Shown here: positions 1-7,308 of the stretch, in pieces
Layout: the number at the start of each line of letters is the position of its first letter
How positions within the stretch are numbered: the stretch's first letter is position 1
Assembly: GCA_964434535.1 (NCBI GenBank)
Contig: CAYSWA010000010.1
Location: 1 to 64,000 of the forward strand
Length of the DNA stretch: 64,000 bases
Source: SM23-32 sp964434535
GTDB taxonomy: Bacteria > Planctomycetota > Brocadiia > SM23-32
Direction of reading: 5' to 3'
Notes under the pieces: model-generated
Database searches by the model: none
What the model saw: the letters and a program-made list of their open reading frames with translations, nothing else
What the model was told of the DNA's origin: nothing
Position numbers and translations under genes: made by a program

Positions 1-348
1 AGATGCGGGTCAGGACGTCCTGGCTGGTGCCCCGGCCGCCGGGAAGAGAGCTACTGCATCGATACGCCCGAAGCCGGCGACGGCCCATTTCGGGCCGTCG
101 GCGCATGTCCGGGTCTCGGTGGCACAGATCGTGGCCACTTGCCTGAGCCTGGCATGGCGAGAAGGCGGATTTGACGGCTCTTAGCGCCTTTCGCGGCGGC
201 CGGCCATCTGTGCCAACCTCTCGCGTTAGACTCGCAACCCCCGCGCGTTTTCCCAAAAGCGTCGCCACCCCCCATTGTACCGTAACCCCTTATCTACCCG
301 CCCCTTATGCTGTCGGCCATCCTGCCAGATCGTCATGCCCCCCCTCAC
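1..348. other. Gene-poor left edge
   Basis: No convincing gene is visible between the window edge and the promoter of the UPF0251 cluster. Short open frames exist on both strands but none has a good ribosome binding site or a recognisable product. A perfect 9-bp inverted repeat lies at 78-86 and 92-100 with a 5-base loop. It has no following T run, so I do not call it a terminator. The first 50 bases could be the end of a gene lying outside the window, but I cannot identify one. Confidence 0.5.
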
Positions 349-377
349 TTGACACGGCGCGGGCTCGTCCGTATAAT
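349..377 (+). promoter_or_regulatory. Perfect consensus sigma-70-type promoter of the UPF0251 cluster
   Basis: TTGACA at 349-354 and TATAAT at 372-377 are separated by exactly 17 bp, a full 12/12 match to the housekeeping consensus. The predicted start of transcription is near 384, giving a leader of about 20 nt before the ATG at 404. The -10 overlaps the palindrome at 375-392. Confidence 0.9.
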
Positions 378-392
378 GAACATATGTTCATT
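375..392. promoter_or_regulatory. 18-bp perfect palindrome, probable operator
   Basis: The sequence AATGAACATATGTTCATT is a perfect palindrome covering the last three bases of the -10 element and the predicted transcription start. A dimeric regulator bound here would block RNA polymerase. The first gene downstream encodes a helix-turn-helix protein, so autorepression is the simplest reading; that link is inference. The AT-rich motif stands out strongly in this GC-rich DNA. Confidence 0.8.
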
Positions 393-403
393 ACGGAGAT
401 GCG

Positions 404-772
404 ATGCCCCGGCCCCCTAAACGGCGCACGATAGCCCACAGGCCGCCCGCGACGGTCTTCAAGCCGGCGGGCGTGCCGGCGCGGGGGCTCCAATGGGTCT
501 CGCTCGGGCTCGACGAGTATGAAGCGCTGCGGCTCGCCGACGCCGAGGGCCTGAGCCAGGAGGAGGTGGCCGAGCGGCTCGGCGTCTCGCGCCCGACGGT
601 CAGCCGCATCCTGGCCGGGGCCCGTCGCAAGGTGGCGCGGGCCTTCGTCGAAGGGCAGGCGCTCGCCATCGAGGGGGGGCCGGTGCGATTCGCGCCCCCG
701 GCGGGAGGGCCCGCCGGGGGGCGCGGCCCGGGCGGCCGGCGCTGGCGAGGCGGCCGCGGCTGGCAGGGGTGA
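404..772 (+). CDS. UPF0251 / DUF134 helix-turn-helix DNA-binding protein
   Basis: A 122-residue protein of the UPF0251 (DUF134) family. The N-terminus is basic (MPRPPKRRTI) and a sigma-like helix-turn-helix lies at about residues 38-70, with LSQEEVAERLGVSRPTVSR as the recognition unit. The C-terminal 35 residues are Gly/Arg-rich low complexity. GGAG at 395-398 sits 5 bases before the ATG. Members of this family are commonly found beside NifX-like and Mrp-like genes, exactly as here. I infer that it controls the following cluster from the palindrome at 375-392. The signal it senses is unknown; a metal or Fe-S state would fit the neighbours. Confidence 0.9.
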   Translation: MPRPPKRRTIAHRPPATVFKPAGVPARGLQWVSLGLDEYEALRLADAEGLSQEEVAERLGVSRPTVSRILAGARRKVARAFVEGQALAIEGGPVRFAPPAGGPAGGRGPGGRRWRGGRGWQG

Positions 773-794
773 AGACCCCGAAGGAGGAAGAACG

Positions 795-971
795 ATGGGA
801 GCTGGCAGAGGACAGGGCGGCGGGCGCGGCCGTGGCGGCGGGTTCGGCGCCGGGCCGGGCGGCAACTGCGTCTGCCCGAGCTGCGGCAAGAAGGTGCCCC
901 ACCAGCGCGGCACGGCCTGCTACGAGGTGAAGTGCCCCAGGTGCGGCGCCGCCATGACGCGCGAGCGCTGA
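795..971 (+). CDS. Small double-CxxC zinc-ribbon protein
   Basis: A 58-residue protein too short for routine gene finding. A Gly/Arg-rich first 23 residues is followed by two knuckles, CPSC at about 27-30 and CPRC at 47-50, plus an extra Cys at 25 and one at 42. The spacing suggests one rubredoxin- or zinc-ribbon-like metal site. An excellent ribosome binding site (AAGGAGG at 781-787) precedes the ATG, and the gene lies 22 bases after the UPF0251 gene. Its place in the cluster suggests a metal-binding accessory role, but I cannot name a function. Confidence 0.8.
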   Translation: MGAGRGQGGGRGRGGGFGAGPGGNCVCPSCGKKVPHQRGTACYEVKCPRCGAAMTRER

Positions 972-1022
972 ACGGAGACGACGAGTGGTGGACCCTAACT
1001 AACTCCAGAAGGAGGTGGCATC

Positions 1023-1412
1023 ATGCCACGAGGCGACGGAACCGGACCGGCCGCAATGGGCCCGATGACCGGCCGCGCCGCCGGCCACTGCGCCGGCTAC
1101 GGCGTGCCGGGCTACATGAACCCCGTCGGCGGCCGAGGCTTCTACGGCCGCGGCTTGCGCGGAGGCGGACGCGGCTGGCGCAACTGGCACTACGCGACGG
1201 GCGCGCCCGGGTGGGCGCGCGCCGCGCGCGGCTGGCCGGCCTGGGGTGGCGGCCGGGGCTACGCCCCGCCCGTCGCGCCGCCGGTCGGCGCCTACGCGCC
1301 CTCGCCCCAGCAGGAGGCGGCGGCGCTGAAGGACGAGGCCGAGTTCCTCAAGTCCCAGCTCGAGGAGATCCAGGCCCGCCTGAGCGAGCTGGAGAAGGAA
1401 GGCGGGCAGTAA
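1023..1412 (+). CDS. DUF5320 family protein
   Basis: A 129-residue protein with the typical DUF5320 opening MPRGDGTGP followed by GPMTGRAAG and a Gly/Arg/Trp-rich middle. The last 35 residues (about 93-127) form a charged helix with a likely short coiled coil. AGAAGGAGGTG just upstream is a near-perfect ribosome binding site. Proteins of this kind occur with UPF0251 regulators and NifX-like proteins; no biochemical role is established to my knowledge. The gene ends just before a strong hairpin at 1424-1455. Confidence 0.85.
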   Translation: MPRGDGTGPAAMGPMTGRAAGHCAGYGVPGYMNPVGGRGFYGRGLRGGGRGWRNWHYATGAPGWARAARGWPAWGGGRGYAPPVAPPVGAYAPSPQQEAAALKDEAEFLKSQLEEIQARLSELEKEGGQ

Positions 1413-1423
1413 GCCCATCGCGG

Positions 1424-1463
1424 GCCCGGGCGTCGCCGCGCGGCGACGCCCGGGCTCTCCTTT
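1424..1463 (+). terminator. Strong intra-cluster hairpin, terminator or attenuator
   Basis: Left arm 1424-1438 and right arm 1441-1455 are perfectly complementary over 15 bp with a minimal CG loop, followed by TCTCCTTT. It lies between the DUF5320 gene and the first NifX-like gene. It may end part of the transcripts, so that the regulator and small proteins are made in excess over the downstream genes. The T tract is interrupted, so partial termination is more likely than complete. Confidence 0.65.
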
Positions 1464-1480
1464 AGCCCCGGAGCATGCGC

Positions 1481-1840
1481 ATGAAGCTCTGCATCACCAG
1501 CCAGGGACGGGACCTCTCGGCGGCGGTCGACCCCCGCTTCGGCCGCGCGCGCTACTTCATCATCTACGACGACGAGACAGGCGAGTTCGAGGCCGTCGAC
1601 AACGCGCAGAACCTCGGCGCCGCCGGCGGGGCCGGCGTGCAGTCCGCCACGGCCATCTGCGAGAAGGGCTGCGACTGGGTCATCAGCGGCCACATGGGAC
1701 CGAAGGCCCTGTCCGTGCTCGGCGCGGGCGAGGTGAAGGTGGCCGTCGGCGCCGAGGGGACCGTGCAGGAGGCCGTCGCCGCCTTCCAGGCCGGCGAGCT
1801 GGAGCAGGCCGACGGGGCCGACGTGGCGAGCCACTGGTAA
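1481..1840 (+). CDS. NifX/NifB-type dinitrogenase iron-molybdenum cofactor-binding protein
   Basis: A 119-residue protein of the NifX / NafY / orange-protein fold. The opening MKLCITSQGRDL, the VDPRFGRA motif and the later CDWVISGHMG segment are typical. I place the start at the second of two in-frame ATG codons: GGAG at 1470-1473 is 7 bases before 1481 but only one base before 1475. The family binds Fe-S or Mo-containing clusters; without nitrogenase genes in view, a role in a cluster carrier of the orange-protein type is more likely than nitrogen fixation. The Mrp-like ATPase follows after 19 bases. Confidence 0.85.
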   Translation: MKLCITSQGRDLSAAVDPRFGRARYFIIYDDETGEFEAVDNAQNLGAAGGAGVQSATAICEKGCDWVISGHMGPKALSVLGAGEVKVAVGAEGTVQEAVAAFQAGELEQADGADVASHW

Positions 1841-1859
1841 GCCGAGGGAAGGACCGCGC

Positions 1860-2744
1860 ATGACGGCAGGACGCAGCGAAGGACCGGGGGCCGGCCGGCC
1901 CTCGGCGGAGGCGGACCGCCAGCGGCAGCAGCGCCGGCTGCGCGAGCGCATGGCGCGGGTGCGCCGCACGGTGATGGTGCTCTCCGGCAAGGGGGGCGTG
2001 GGCAAGAGCACGGCGGCGGCGAACCTGGCCGTGCTGCTTGCCGACGAGGGCTTCCAGGTCGGCCTGCTGGACGCCGACATGCACGGGCCGAGCGTGCCTC
2101 GCCTGCTGGCGCTGGAGCCGGCCGGGGTCGGCTCGGACGGCGAGAGCATCGTCCCCGCCCGCCACGGTGAGCGGCTCCGCGTGGTATCGCTCGGCCTGCT
2201 CGGCCCGTCCCCCGACGAGGCGATCATCTGGCGCGGCCCGCTGAAGATGAACGTGCTCCGGCAGCTCCTGGCCGACGTCGAGTGGGGGGAGCTGGACTAC
2301 CTGGTCATCGACCTGCCGCCCGGCACGGGTGACGAGCCGCTCTCGCTCTGCCAGCTCATCCCCGAGGCGACCGGCGCGGTGGTGGTGACCACGCCGCAGG
2401 AGCTGGCGCTCTCGGACGTGCGGCGCTGCATCACCTTCTGCCGGCGGCTCAAGCTGCCGGTGCTCGGGGTGCTGGAGAACATGGCCGGCATGGACTGCCC
2501 CCACTGCGGCGGGCGGGTGCCGGTCTTCGGCGAGGGCGGCGGGCGCAGGGTGGCCGCCCGGATGGGCGCGCCGTTTCTGGGCAGCGTGCCGATCGATCCG
2601 CAGGTCGTGCGCGCCTGCGACGAGGGCGCGCCCTTCGTGCGCGCGCTGCCCGACAGTCCGGCGACCCGGGCGTTCCGGGACGCCATGGAACCGATCGCGG
2701 CCCTTGGTCGCGGCGAGAGCAAGCCGAACGGGGAGACCCCATGA
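1860..2744 (+). CDS. Mrp/NBP35-family P-loop ATPase, Fe-S cluster carrier
   Basis: A 294-residue ATPase of the Mrp/ApbC/NBP35 group, cytoplasmic. The deviant Walker A motif SGKGGVGKST lies at residues 42-51, DADMHGPSVP at about 71-80, and the C-terminal CPHC pair (Cys213, Cys216) is the cluster-bridging site typical of scaffold or carrier proteins. The charged N-terminal extension of about 35 residues lacks the ferredoxin-like Cys cluster of eukaryotic Nbp35. The stop overlaps the start of the next NifX-like gene by 4 bases, so the ATPase and its likely partner are translationally coupled. Confidence 0.92.
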   Translation: MTAGRSEGPGAGRPSAEADRQRQQRRLRERMARVRRTVMVLSGKGGVGKSTAAANLAVLLADEGFQVGLLDADMHGPSVPRLLALEPAGVGSDGESIVPARHGERLRVVSLGLLGPSPDEAIIWRGPLKMNVLRQLLADVEWGELDYLVIDLPPGTGDEPLSLCQLIPEATGAVVVTTPQELALSDVRRCITFCRRLKLPVLGVLENMAGMDCPHCGGRVPVFGEGGGRRVAARMGAPFLGSVPIDPQVVRACDEGAPFVRALPDSPATRAFRDAMEPIAALGRGESKPNGETP

Positions 2745-3073
2745 AGATCGCCATACCGCTGGTTGAGGGCCGCCTGGCCGCGCACTTCGGCCACTGCGGC
2801 GAGTTCGCCCTGGTCGAGGTCGAGGACGGGAGCGTGCGTTCGGTGCGCCGGCTGCCCCCGCCGCCGCACCAGCCGGGCGCCCTGCCCCGCTGGCTCCGGC
2901 AGCAGGGGGCCGAGCTGGTGATCGCCGGCGGCATGGGCCGCCGCGCCCAGGCGCTCTTCGGCCAGAGCGGCATCGAGGTGGTGGTCGGCGCGCCGAGCGA
3001 GGAACCCGAGCGCCTCGTCGAGCAGTACATGTCCGGGCGGCTCGAGGCGGGCGAGAACATCTGCGACCACTGA
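2741..3073 (+). CDS. Second NifX-like cofactor-binding protein
   Basis: A 110-residue protein starting MKIAIPLVEG with HFGHCGEFALVEV, the NifX/dinitrogenase-cofactor fold. It is distinct from the first copy at 1481-1840 (HFGHCG instead of DPRFGRA). It is translationally coupled to the Mrp-like gene through an ATGA overlap, and it is the last gene of the cluster. His18 and Cys19 of the HFGHC segment and Cys108 near the C-terminus are candidate ligands. A paired role with the ATPase in holding or passing a metal cluster is inferred from context. Confidence 0.85.
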   Translation: MKIAIPLVEGRLAAHFGHCGEFALVEVEDGSVRSVRRLPPPPHQPGALPRWLRQQGAELVIAGGMGRRAQALFGQSGIEVVVGAPSEEPERLVEQYMSGRLEAGENICDH

Positions 3074-3081
3074 GCGCCGCC

Positions 3082-3291
3082 TCAGCGAGTTGCGCCGAAG
3101 TCCACCCCCTCGAACGCCTTGCCCGCCCCGCGGCCGACCTCGCGCCCGCTGCGCACGACGTTGCCCACCGTGCCGGCGGGGTCGGCCCGCTTGCCGCGCC
3201 GCTGCTTCGGCTCGAACGCGCCGCTGTTGTAGGCGTGGTAGAGCACCAGCCCGATCAGCACGAGCACGACGACGATCAGCGCGTTCCTCAC
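3082..3291 (-). CDS. Small single-pass membrane protein, unknown
   Basis: A 69-residue protein starting at a GTG with GGAGG 5 bases upstream (3297-3301). The first 20 residues form one hydrophobic helix (NALIVVVLVLIGLVLYHAY), followed by a basic segment and a Gly-rich tail ending in VDFGATR. The short N-terminus suggests a signal anchor. I do not recognise the family. It is convergent with the NifX-like gene, with only 8 bases between the stops. Confidence 0.6.
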   Translation of the reverse strand: MRNALIVVVLVLIGLVLYHAYNSGAFEPKQRRGKRADPAGTVGNVVRSGREVGRGAGKAFEGVDFGATR

Positions 3292-3542
3292 GGCCGCCTC
3301 CGGCTTGCGCAACGCGTCGGCTTCTGGGCGAGCAAAGCGCGTGCCTGCGAAACGCGACACTCCCGCATGACCTTATTCAGAAGGGATTTGGAGCCGAAAC
3401 AGGAAGGGATGGACGCTCCGGCAGACGCCGAGCTGGCAGGCCGGGAACCGGACCGGCCGCCCTGGCGGCGCCGGAAGGCGGTGACGACCCGTCGCAGTTG
3501 CATGGCCATGCCTTCCTGCGCGGCGCCGTCCGGGCCGGCGCT

Positions 3543-4769
3543 TCAGAACTCCGGCGGTATGTCGATCCGCACGCCTTCATGCACCTTCGCGTTGGCGGCG
3601 CGGTAGGCGCGGTAGTATTCCCGGGCGATCACTTCCCAGCTCACCACTTCCATCAGGTAGCGATAGAGGTTGTGGCCCAGCTCCCAGCGCAGGCCTTCGT
3701 CGGTGGCGAGCCGGATGATGTTGTCGCGCAGCATGCGGCGGTTTGTGAACAGCAGCCCGCCCCCGCTCTCCAGGGTCTGGGCGGTGAGCCCCTCCAGCGG
3801 GGCGGTGGTGATGTAGGGCTTGTTGAGCGCGATGATGCGGGCGAGGGTGCCGGACTGTGTCTCGTCGATGCTGGGCAGCACGACGAAGTCGCAGATGCCC
3901 ATCACCTTGTAGTAGGGGTCGCCGCGGGGGGTGAAGCGGTAGAAGTGGCCGATGCCCTTCTCCTCCAGCAGGCGCACGCCGTTGACGTAGCGCTCGAACT
4001 CCTGGCGGTCGTTGGGGTCGCGGATGTCGCCGGCGGCCAGCAGTATCCAGTCCAGCCCGGTCCGGCGGTGGATCTCCTCGTAGACGCCGTCCCACATCTC
4101 GCTCATGATGTCCCAGCGTTTGTTGCGCTGGATCCAGCCGACCAGGCCGATGACGTGCTTGCCGCGCAGGTGAGAGAGGCCGAGTTCGTCTTTGAGCTGG
4201 TCCACCTCGTCGATGGCGCGGCGGCGGTCGGGGCGGGCGCCGTGGGGCACGATCATGATGTTGCGCGGCCGCTCCCAGCCGTGGGTGGAGAAGGTCCAGT
4301 CCAGGCGCCACTTCTGGTAGTGGCACTTCAGCAGCAGCACGCTGCAGAGGCCGGCCACCTGGCGGATGAACTGCTCCTCGTCGCCCTTCATGCGGCCGTG
4401 CACGGTATGGGGCTCGACCACGGTGGGGTAGTCGGCGATCTCGCGCAGCAGTTGCAGGAAGCCGGCGTTGCCGTCGGACTCGCCCTCGCGGGTCACGTGG
4501 TTGTAGAGGCCGTATTCGTGCTGGAGGTGGACGGCGTAGGGGTCGAGCTGGCGGATCTTCTCGGCCACGGGGGCGTACCAGTCGGCCCGTCCGATGTCGA
4601 TCAGGGGGAAGACGTTCTCGCCCTCGCCGTCGGTGTGCGATATGACGTAGGTGGGCCGGTCGGGCTCGGCCTTGCGGATGAACTCCAGGGCCTCCTCGGC
4701 GAAGGTGCCGATGCCGCACTTGCGCGGCGGCCAGCTGCTGATCATCACGATGGGTTTCTTCTGCGTCAC
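3543..4769 (-). CDS. GT4-type glycosyltransferase
   Basis: A 408-residue GT-B glycosyltransferase of the GT4 (group 1) type, presumably cytoplasmic and moving a sugar from a nucleotide donor. PPRKCGIGTF at residues 14-23 is the N-terminal acceptor-side motif. LPSIDETQSGTLARIIALNKP at about 298-318 is the donor-binding E-x7-E-like region. It opens with a GTG and follows the related glycosyltransferase at 4829-7135 with 59 bases between them, probably in the same operon. Both share the PPRxCGIGTF start, so they are likely paralogues working on the same glycan. The product is unknown. Confidence 0.85.
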   Translation of the reverse strand: MTQKKPIVMISSWPPRKCGIGTFAEEALEFIRKAEPDRPTYVISHTDGEGENVFPLIDIGRADWYAPVAEKIRQLDPYAVHLQHEYGLYNHVTREGESDGNAGFLQLLREIADYPTVVEPHTVHGRMKGDEEQFIRQVAGLCSVLLLKCHYQKWRLDWTFSTHGWERPRNIMIVPHGARPDRRRAIDEVDQLKDELGLSHLRGKHVIGLVGWIQRNKRWDIMSEMWDGVYEEIHRRTGLDWILLAAGDIRDPNDRQEFERYVNGVRLLEEKGIGHFYRFTPRGDPYYKVMGICDFVVLPSIDETQSGTLARIIALNKPYITTAPLEGLTAQTLESGGGLLFTNRRMLRDNIIRLATDEGLRWELGHNLYRYLMEVVSWEVIAREYYRAYRAANAKVHEGVRIDIPPEF

Positions 4770-4828
4770 CGAACGTCCGACCTCTATCCTGGGGAAGCTG
4801 AAGGTCCCGACGGAGGGGGCCGGCCCTC

Positions 4829-7135
4829 TCAGAGCGTGGCGGCTATGCTCGCCGCGCGGCCGGCGGCCGTGCCCTTGGCGGCTCGTTCCTGCTCGGAGAA
4901 TACTTCACTGAGGGTCAGCAGTGCAAGAAGGAAGCACAACGTGCTCTCGGCGCCCTGGTTCTGGCTGGCGCCTTCGGCGGTCAGGCCGTCCGAGCAGCCG
5001 CCGGTGCGGAAGTTGTAGAGCGACTCGCCCTTGTCGTTGACGCCGAGGAACCAGTCGAAGGCCGAGCGCATGGCCCGGATGTAGCTGCGCTGGCCGGTCA
5101 GGCGGAAGGCGACCTTGCATGCCTCCACCAGGCCGCAGGCGTCGATGGGCTGCTGGTCGTAGTCGGCCGGGTCGCCGCCGCGCACGTGCCAGCCCTCGTT
5201 GCCCACCAGCAGGAGGTGGTCCCCCCGCATGCACATCTCGAGCACGAAGTCCAGGCTCCTCTGCGCCACGTCGCGAAGGTCCTCGTCGCCGCTCACCTCG
5301 TAGGCCAAAAACAGCGACTGGGGGATGACGGCGCTGTCGTAGCTGATCACGTCCTCGAACCAGGGCCAGTCCTCGGAGGAGGTGGCCTCGAAGGCGCCCA
5401 GGTGCGCCCGGGCCAGGTTCTCGATCTTCCGGGCGATGTCCTCGGCCTCGGGGTAGCGCTGCAGGTAGTAGTAGAGGCCGAGGATGGAGTAGGAGCGCCC
5501 GCGCAGGTTCAGGCTGGTCAGGTTGCTGGCGGCCCTCTCGAACAGCTCCTTGGCCAGGTTGAAGTAGGGCTGGGGGCCGCGATACATCGTGTAGGCCAGC
5601 CCCCAGAGCGCGCGGCCGTAGCAGTCGTCGCTGCCCGCCTCGTCCAGGAAGCGCCGGTCGTAGCTGACGAAGTTGTGGAACAGCCCGTCGTCCCGCTGGG
5701 CGTAGCCCACGAAGGCCAGGTAGGTGCTGAGCAGGTCCTCGGCCTCGGGCGAACGGTAGAGGTCGTAGTATTTGGACATGACGACGAGGGCGCGGGCGTT
5801 GTCGTCGGTGCAGTAGCCGTGCGCGCGGTCGGGCACGGCGTAGCGGGCGTGCTGGAAGATGCCCGTGTCGTCGGTGAGCCGCTTCAGATGGTCCAGGCGC
5901 GGGCGGGGCAGGCCCGTGATCGGCAGCACGTGGCGCAGGCTCACGTCGGGCATCGAGGCGCGCACGCGGACGGTGGAGATGGCCTGGCGGAACGCCTCCA
6001 GGTAATGGCGGCCCGTCTCGTGCCAGGTCATGCGCCGGGAGAACTCGTAGGCGTTCGCGCGCATCTCGCGGACCCTCGCGGGGTTGCCCAGCAGCTCCAG
6101 GAGGGCCTCGCTCAGCCCCTGGGGGTCGCGGAACTCGACCAGCCGCCCGCGCCCGTCGCCGAGCAGCTCCTCGGCATACCAGTAGGGCGTGGAGACGATG
6201 GGCTTGCCGGCCCCGAGCGCGTAGGCGAGCGTGCCGCTGGTGATCTGCTCCCGGTTCAGGTAGGGCGTCACGTAGACGTCGGCCGCCTTGAGGAACTCGC
6301 AGAGCTCGTCCAGAGCGACGAACCGGTCGCTGAACAGCACGTTGCGCTGGAGGCCGAGGTTGCGGGCCTGCCTCTGGAGGCCGAGGCGGTAGCTCTCCCC
6401 CATCTCGCGCAGGATGTTGGGGTGCGTCGCCCCCAGGATGATGTAGCAGAGGTCGGGGAAGCGCTCGACGACCGGCGGCAGGGCCTCCAGCATGTACTGC
6501 ACGCCCTTGCCGGGGTTGAGCAGGCCGAAGGTCAGCAGCAGCTCCCGCCCCTCCATCTCGAACTGGGCCTTGTAGTCGGCCGGCTCCACCAGGGGGATCT
6601 CCGGCACGCCGTGGTGGATCAGCCGTATCTTGGCCATCGGCGCCCCGTAGACCTCGCGCAGGAAGTTCACCGCCCGCTCGCTCATCACCACCAGCAACGT
6701 GCTCAGCACCACCAGCTCGCTCATCACCGCCCGCTGCGAGTCGCTCGGCTCCTGCAGCACGGTGTGGAAGGTGGTGATGATGGGGCAGCGCAGCTCGCGC
6801 AGCAGGTCCAGCACGTAAGCGCCGTCGGCCCCGCCGAAGATGCCGAACTCGTGCTGAAGCGAGACGGCCCGCACGTTGTTGTAGTTGAGGAACTCGGCCG
6901 CGCGCACGTACTCGGCGTTGTCGTGCTGGTTGAGGGTGTACTGCACCTCCCCGGGGTAGTCCAGCTCGGAGTCGGGCTCGCTGATGGCGGCCACCACGGT
7001 GCGCAGCCGCCCCTCGCTGTGCCGCCGCACGGCGCCGACCAGGTCGCGGGTAAAGGTGCCGATGCCGCACTGGCGCGGCGGGTAGGTGGCGATGAACGCG
7101 ATCGCGTCCTTCAGGTCGGTCGAACGTTCCGCCAT
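4829..7135 (-). CDS. GT4 glycosyltransferase fused to an (alpha/alpha)-barrel domain
   Basis: A 768-residue two-domain protein. Residues 1 to about 385 are a GT4 glycosyltransferase with YPPRQCGIGTF at 18-28 and the donor-site region PYLNREQITSGTLAYALG near 290-307. Residues from about 395 to 745 are a helical-toroid domain beginning LPRPRLDHLKRLTDDTG and containing AHGYCTDDNARALV. This second domain is seen next to glycan phosphorylase-type genes in other bacteria and resembles (alpha/alpha)6 glycosidases; its reaction is not known to me. It is the first gene after a minus-strand promoter at 7205-7233. Confidence 0.85.
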   Translation of the reverse strand: MAERSTDLKDAIAFIATYPPRQCGIGTFTRDLVGAVRRHSEGRLRTVVAAISEPDSELDYPGEVQYTLNQHDNAEYVRAAEFLNYNNVRAVSLQHEFGIFGGADGAYVLDLLRELRCPIITTFHTVLQEPSDSQRAVMSELVVLSTLLVVMSERAVNFLREVYGAPMAKIRLIHHGVPEIPLVEPADYKAQFEMEGRELLLTFGLLNPGKGVQYMLEALPPVVERFPDLCYIILGATHPNILREMGESYRLGLQRQARNLGLQRNVLFSDRFVALDELCEFLKAADVYVTPYLNREQITSGTLAYALGAGKPIVSTPYWYAEELLGDGRGRLVEFRDPQGLSEALLELLGNPARVREMRANAYEFSRRMTWHETGRHYLEAFRQAISTVRVRASMPDVSLRHVLPITGLPRPRLDHLKRLTDDTGIFQHARYAVPDRAHGYCTDDNARALVVMSKYYDLYRSPEAEDLLSTYLAFVGYAQRDDGLFHNFVSYDRRFLDEAGSDDCYGRALWGLAYTMYRGPQPYFNLAKELFERAASNLTSLNLRGRSYSILGLYYYLQRYPEAEDIARKIENLARAHLGAFEATSSEDWPWFEDVISYDSAVIPQSLFLAYEVSGDEDLRDVAQRSLDFVLEMCMRGDHLLLVGNEGWHVRGGDPADYDQQPIDACGLVEACKVAFRLTGQRSYIRAMRSAFDWFLGVNDKGESLYNFRTGGCSDGLTAEGASQNQGAESTLCFLLALLTLSEVFSEQERAAKGTAAGRAASIAATL

Positions 7136-7204
7136 CCCTGCTCCCTGCCAGTCGCAAGCCGGGCCGGCATGCTTCCCAGGCGGTCGGCCCCGGCGCAGTC
7201 TACG

Positions 7205-7233
7205 ATTATACCCCGCCCCCCGAAAGCCTGCAA
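7205..7233 (-). promoter_or_regulatory. Promoter of the GT4 pair
   Basis: On the minus strand, TTGCAG (7233-7228) and TATAAT (7210-7205) are separated by 17 bp. Transcription would start near 7198, about 60 nt before the glycosyltransferase start at 7135. It is back to back with the promoter of the activase gene. Confidence 0.8.
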
Positions 7234-7243
7234 ACCGTGCCGC

Positions 7244-7274
7244 TTGGACGGAGCGCCCTCGCCCACTATATAAT
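7244..7274 (+). promoter_or_regulatory. Promoter of the activase gene
   Basis: TATAAT at 7269-7274 is a full -10 match; TTGGAC at 7244-7249 is a weak -35 with a long 19-bp spacer. The predicted start near 7281 rules out initiation codons upstream and supports the GTG at 7309. Confidence 0.6.
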
Positions 7275-7308
7275 GGCGCCGAAACGAGCCCCGTCCTGCG
7301 AGGCGCAC

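Noticed and set aside
78..100. 9-bp perfect inverted repeat as a terminator
   Set aside because: No T run on either strand follows it and no gene clearly ends there.
3090..5018. Very long open frames opposite to the real genes (also at 5186-7273, 9400-11850, 26450-29731 and 47336-50125)
   Set aside because: They are shadows of GC-rich coding DNA: low-complexity Arg/Ala/Gly/Pro or His/Val/Leu-rich products, no family motifs, no ribosome binding sites, and each is covered by a well-identified gene on the other strand.
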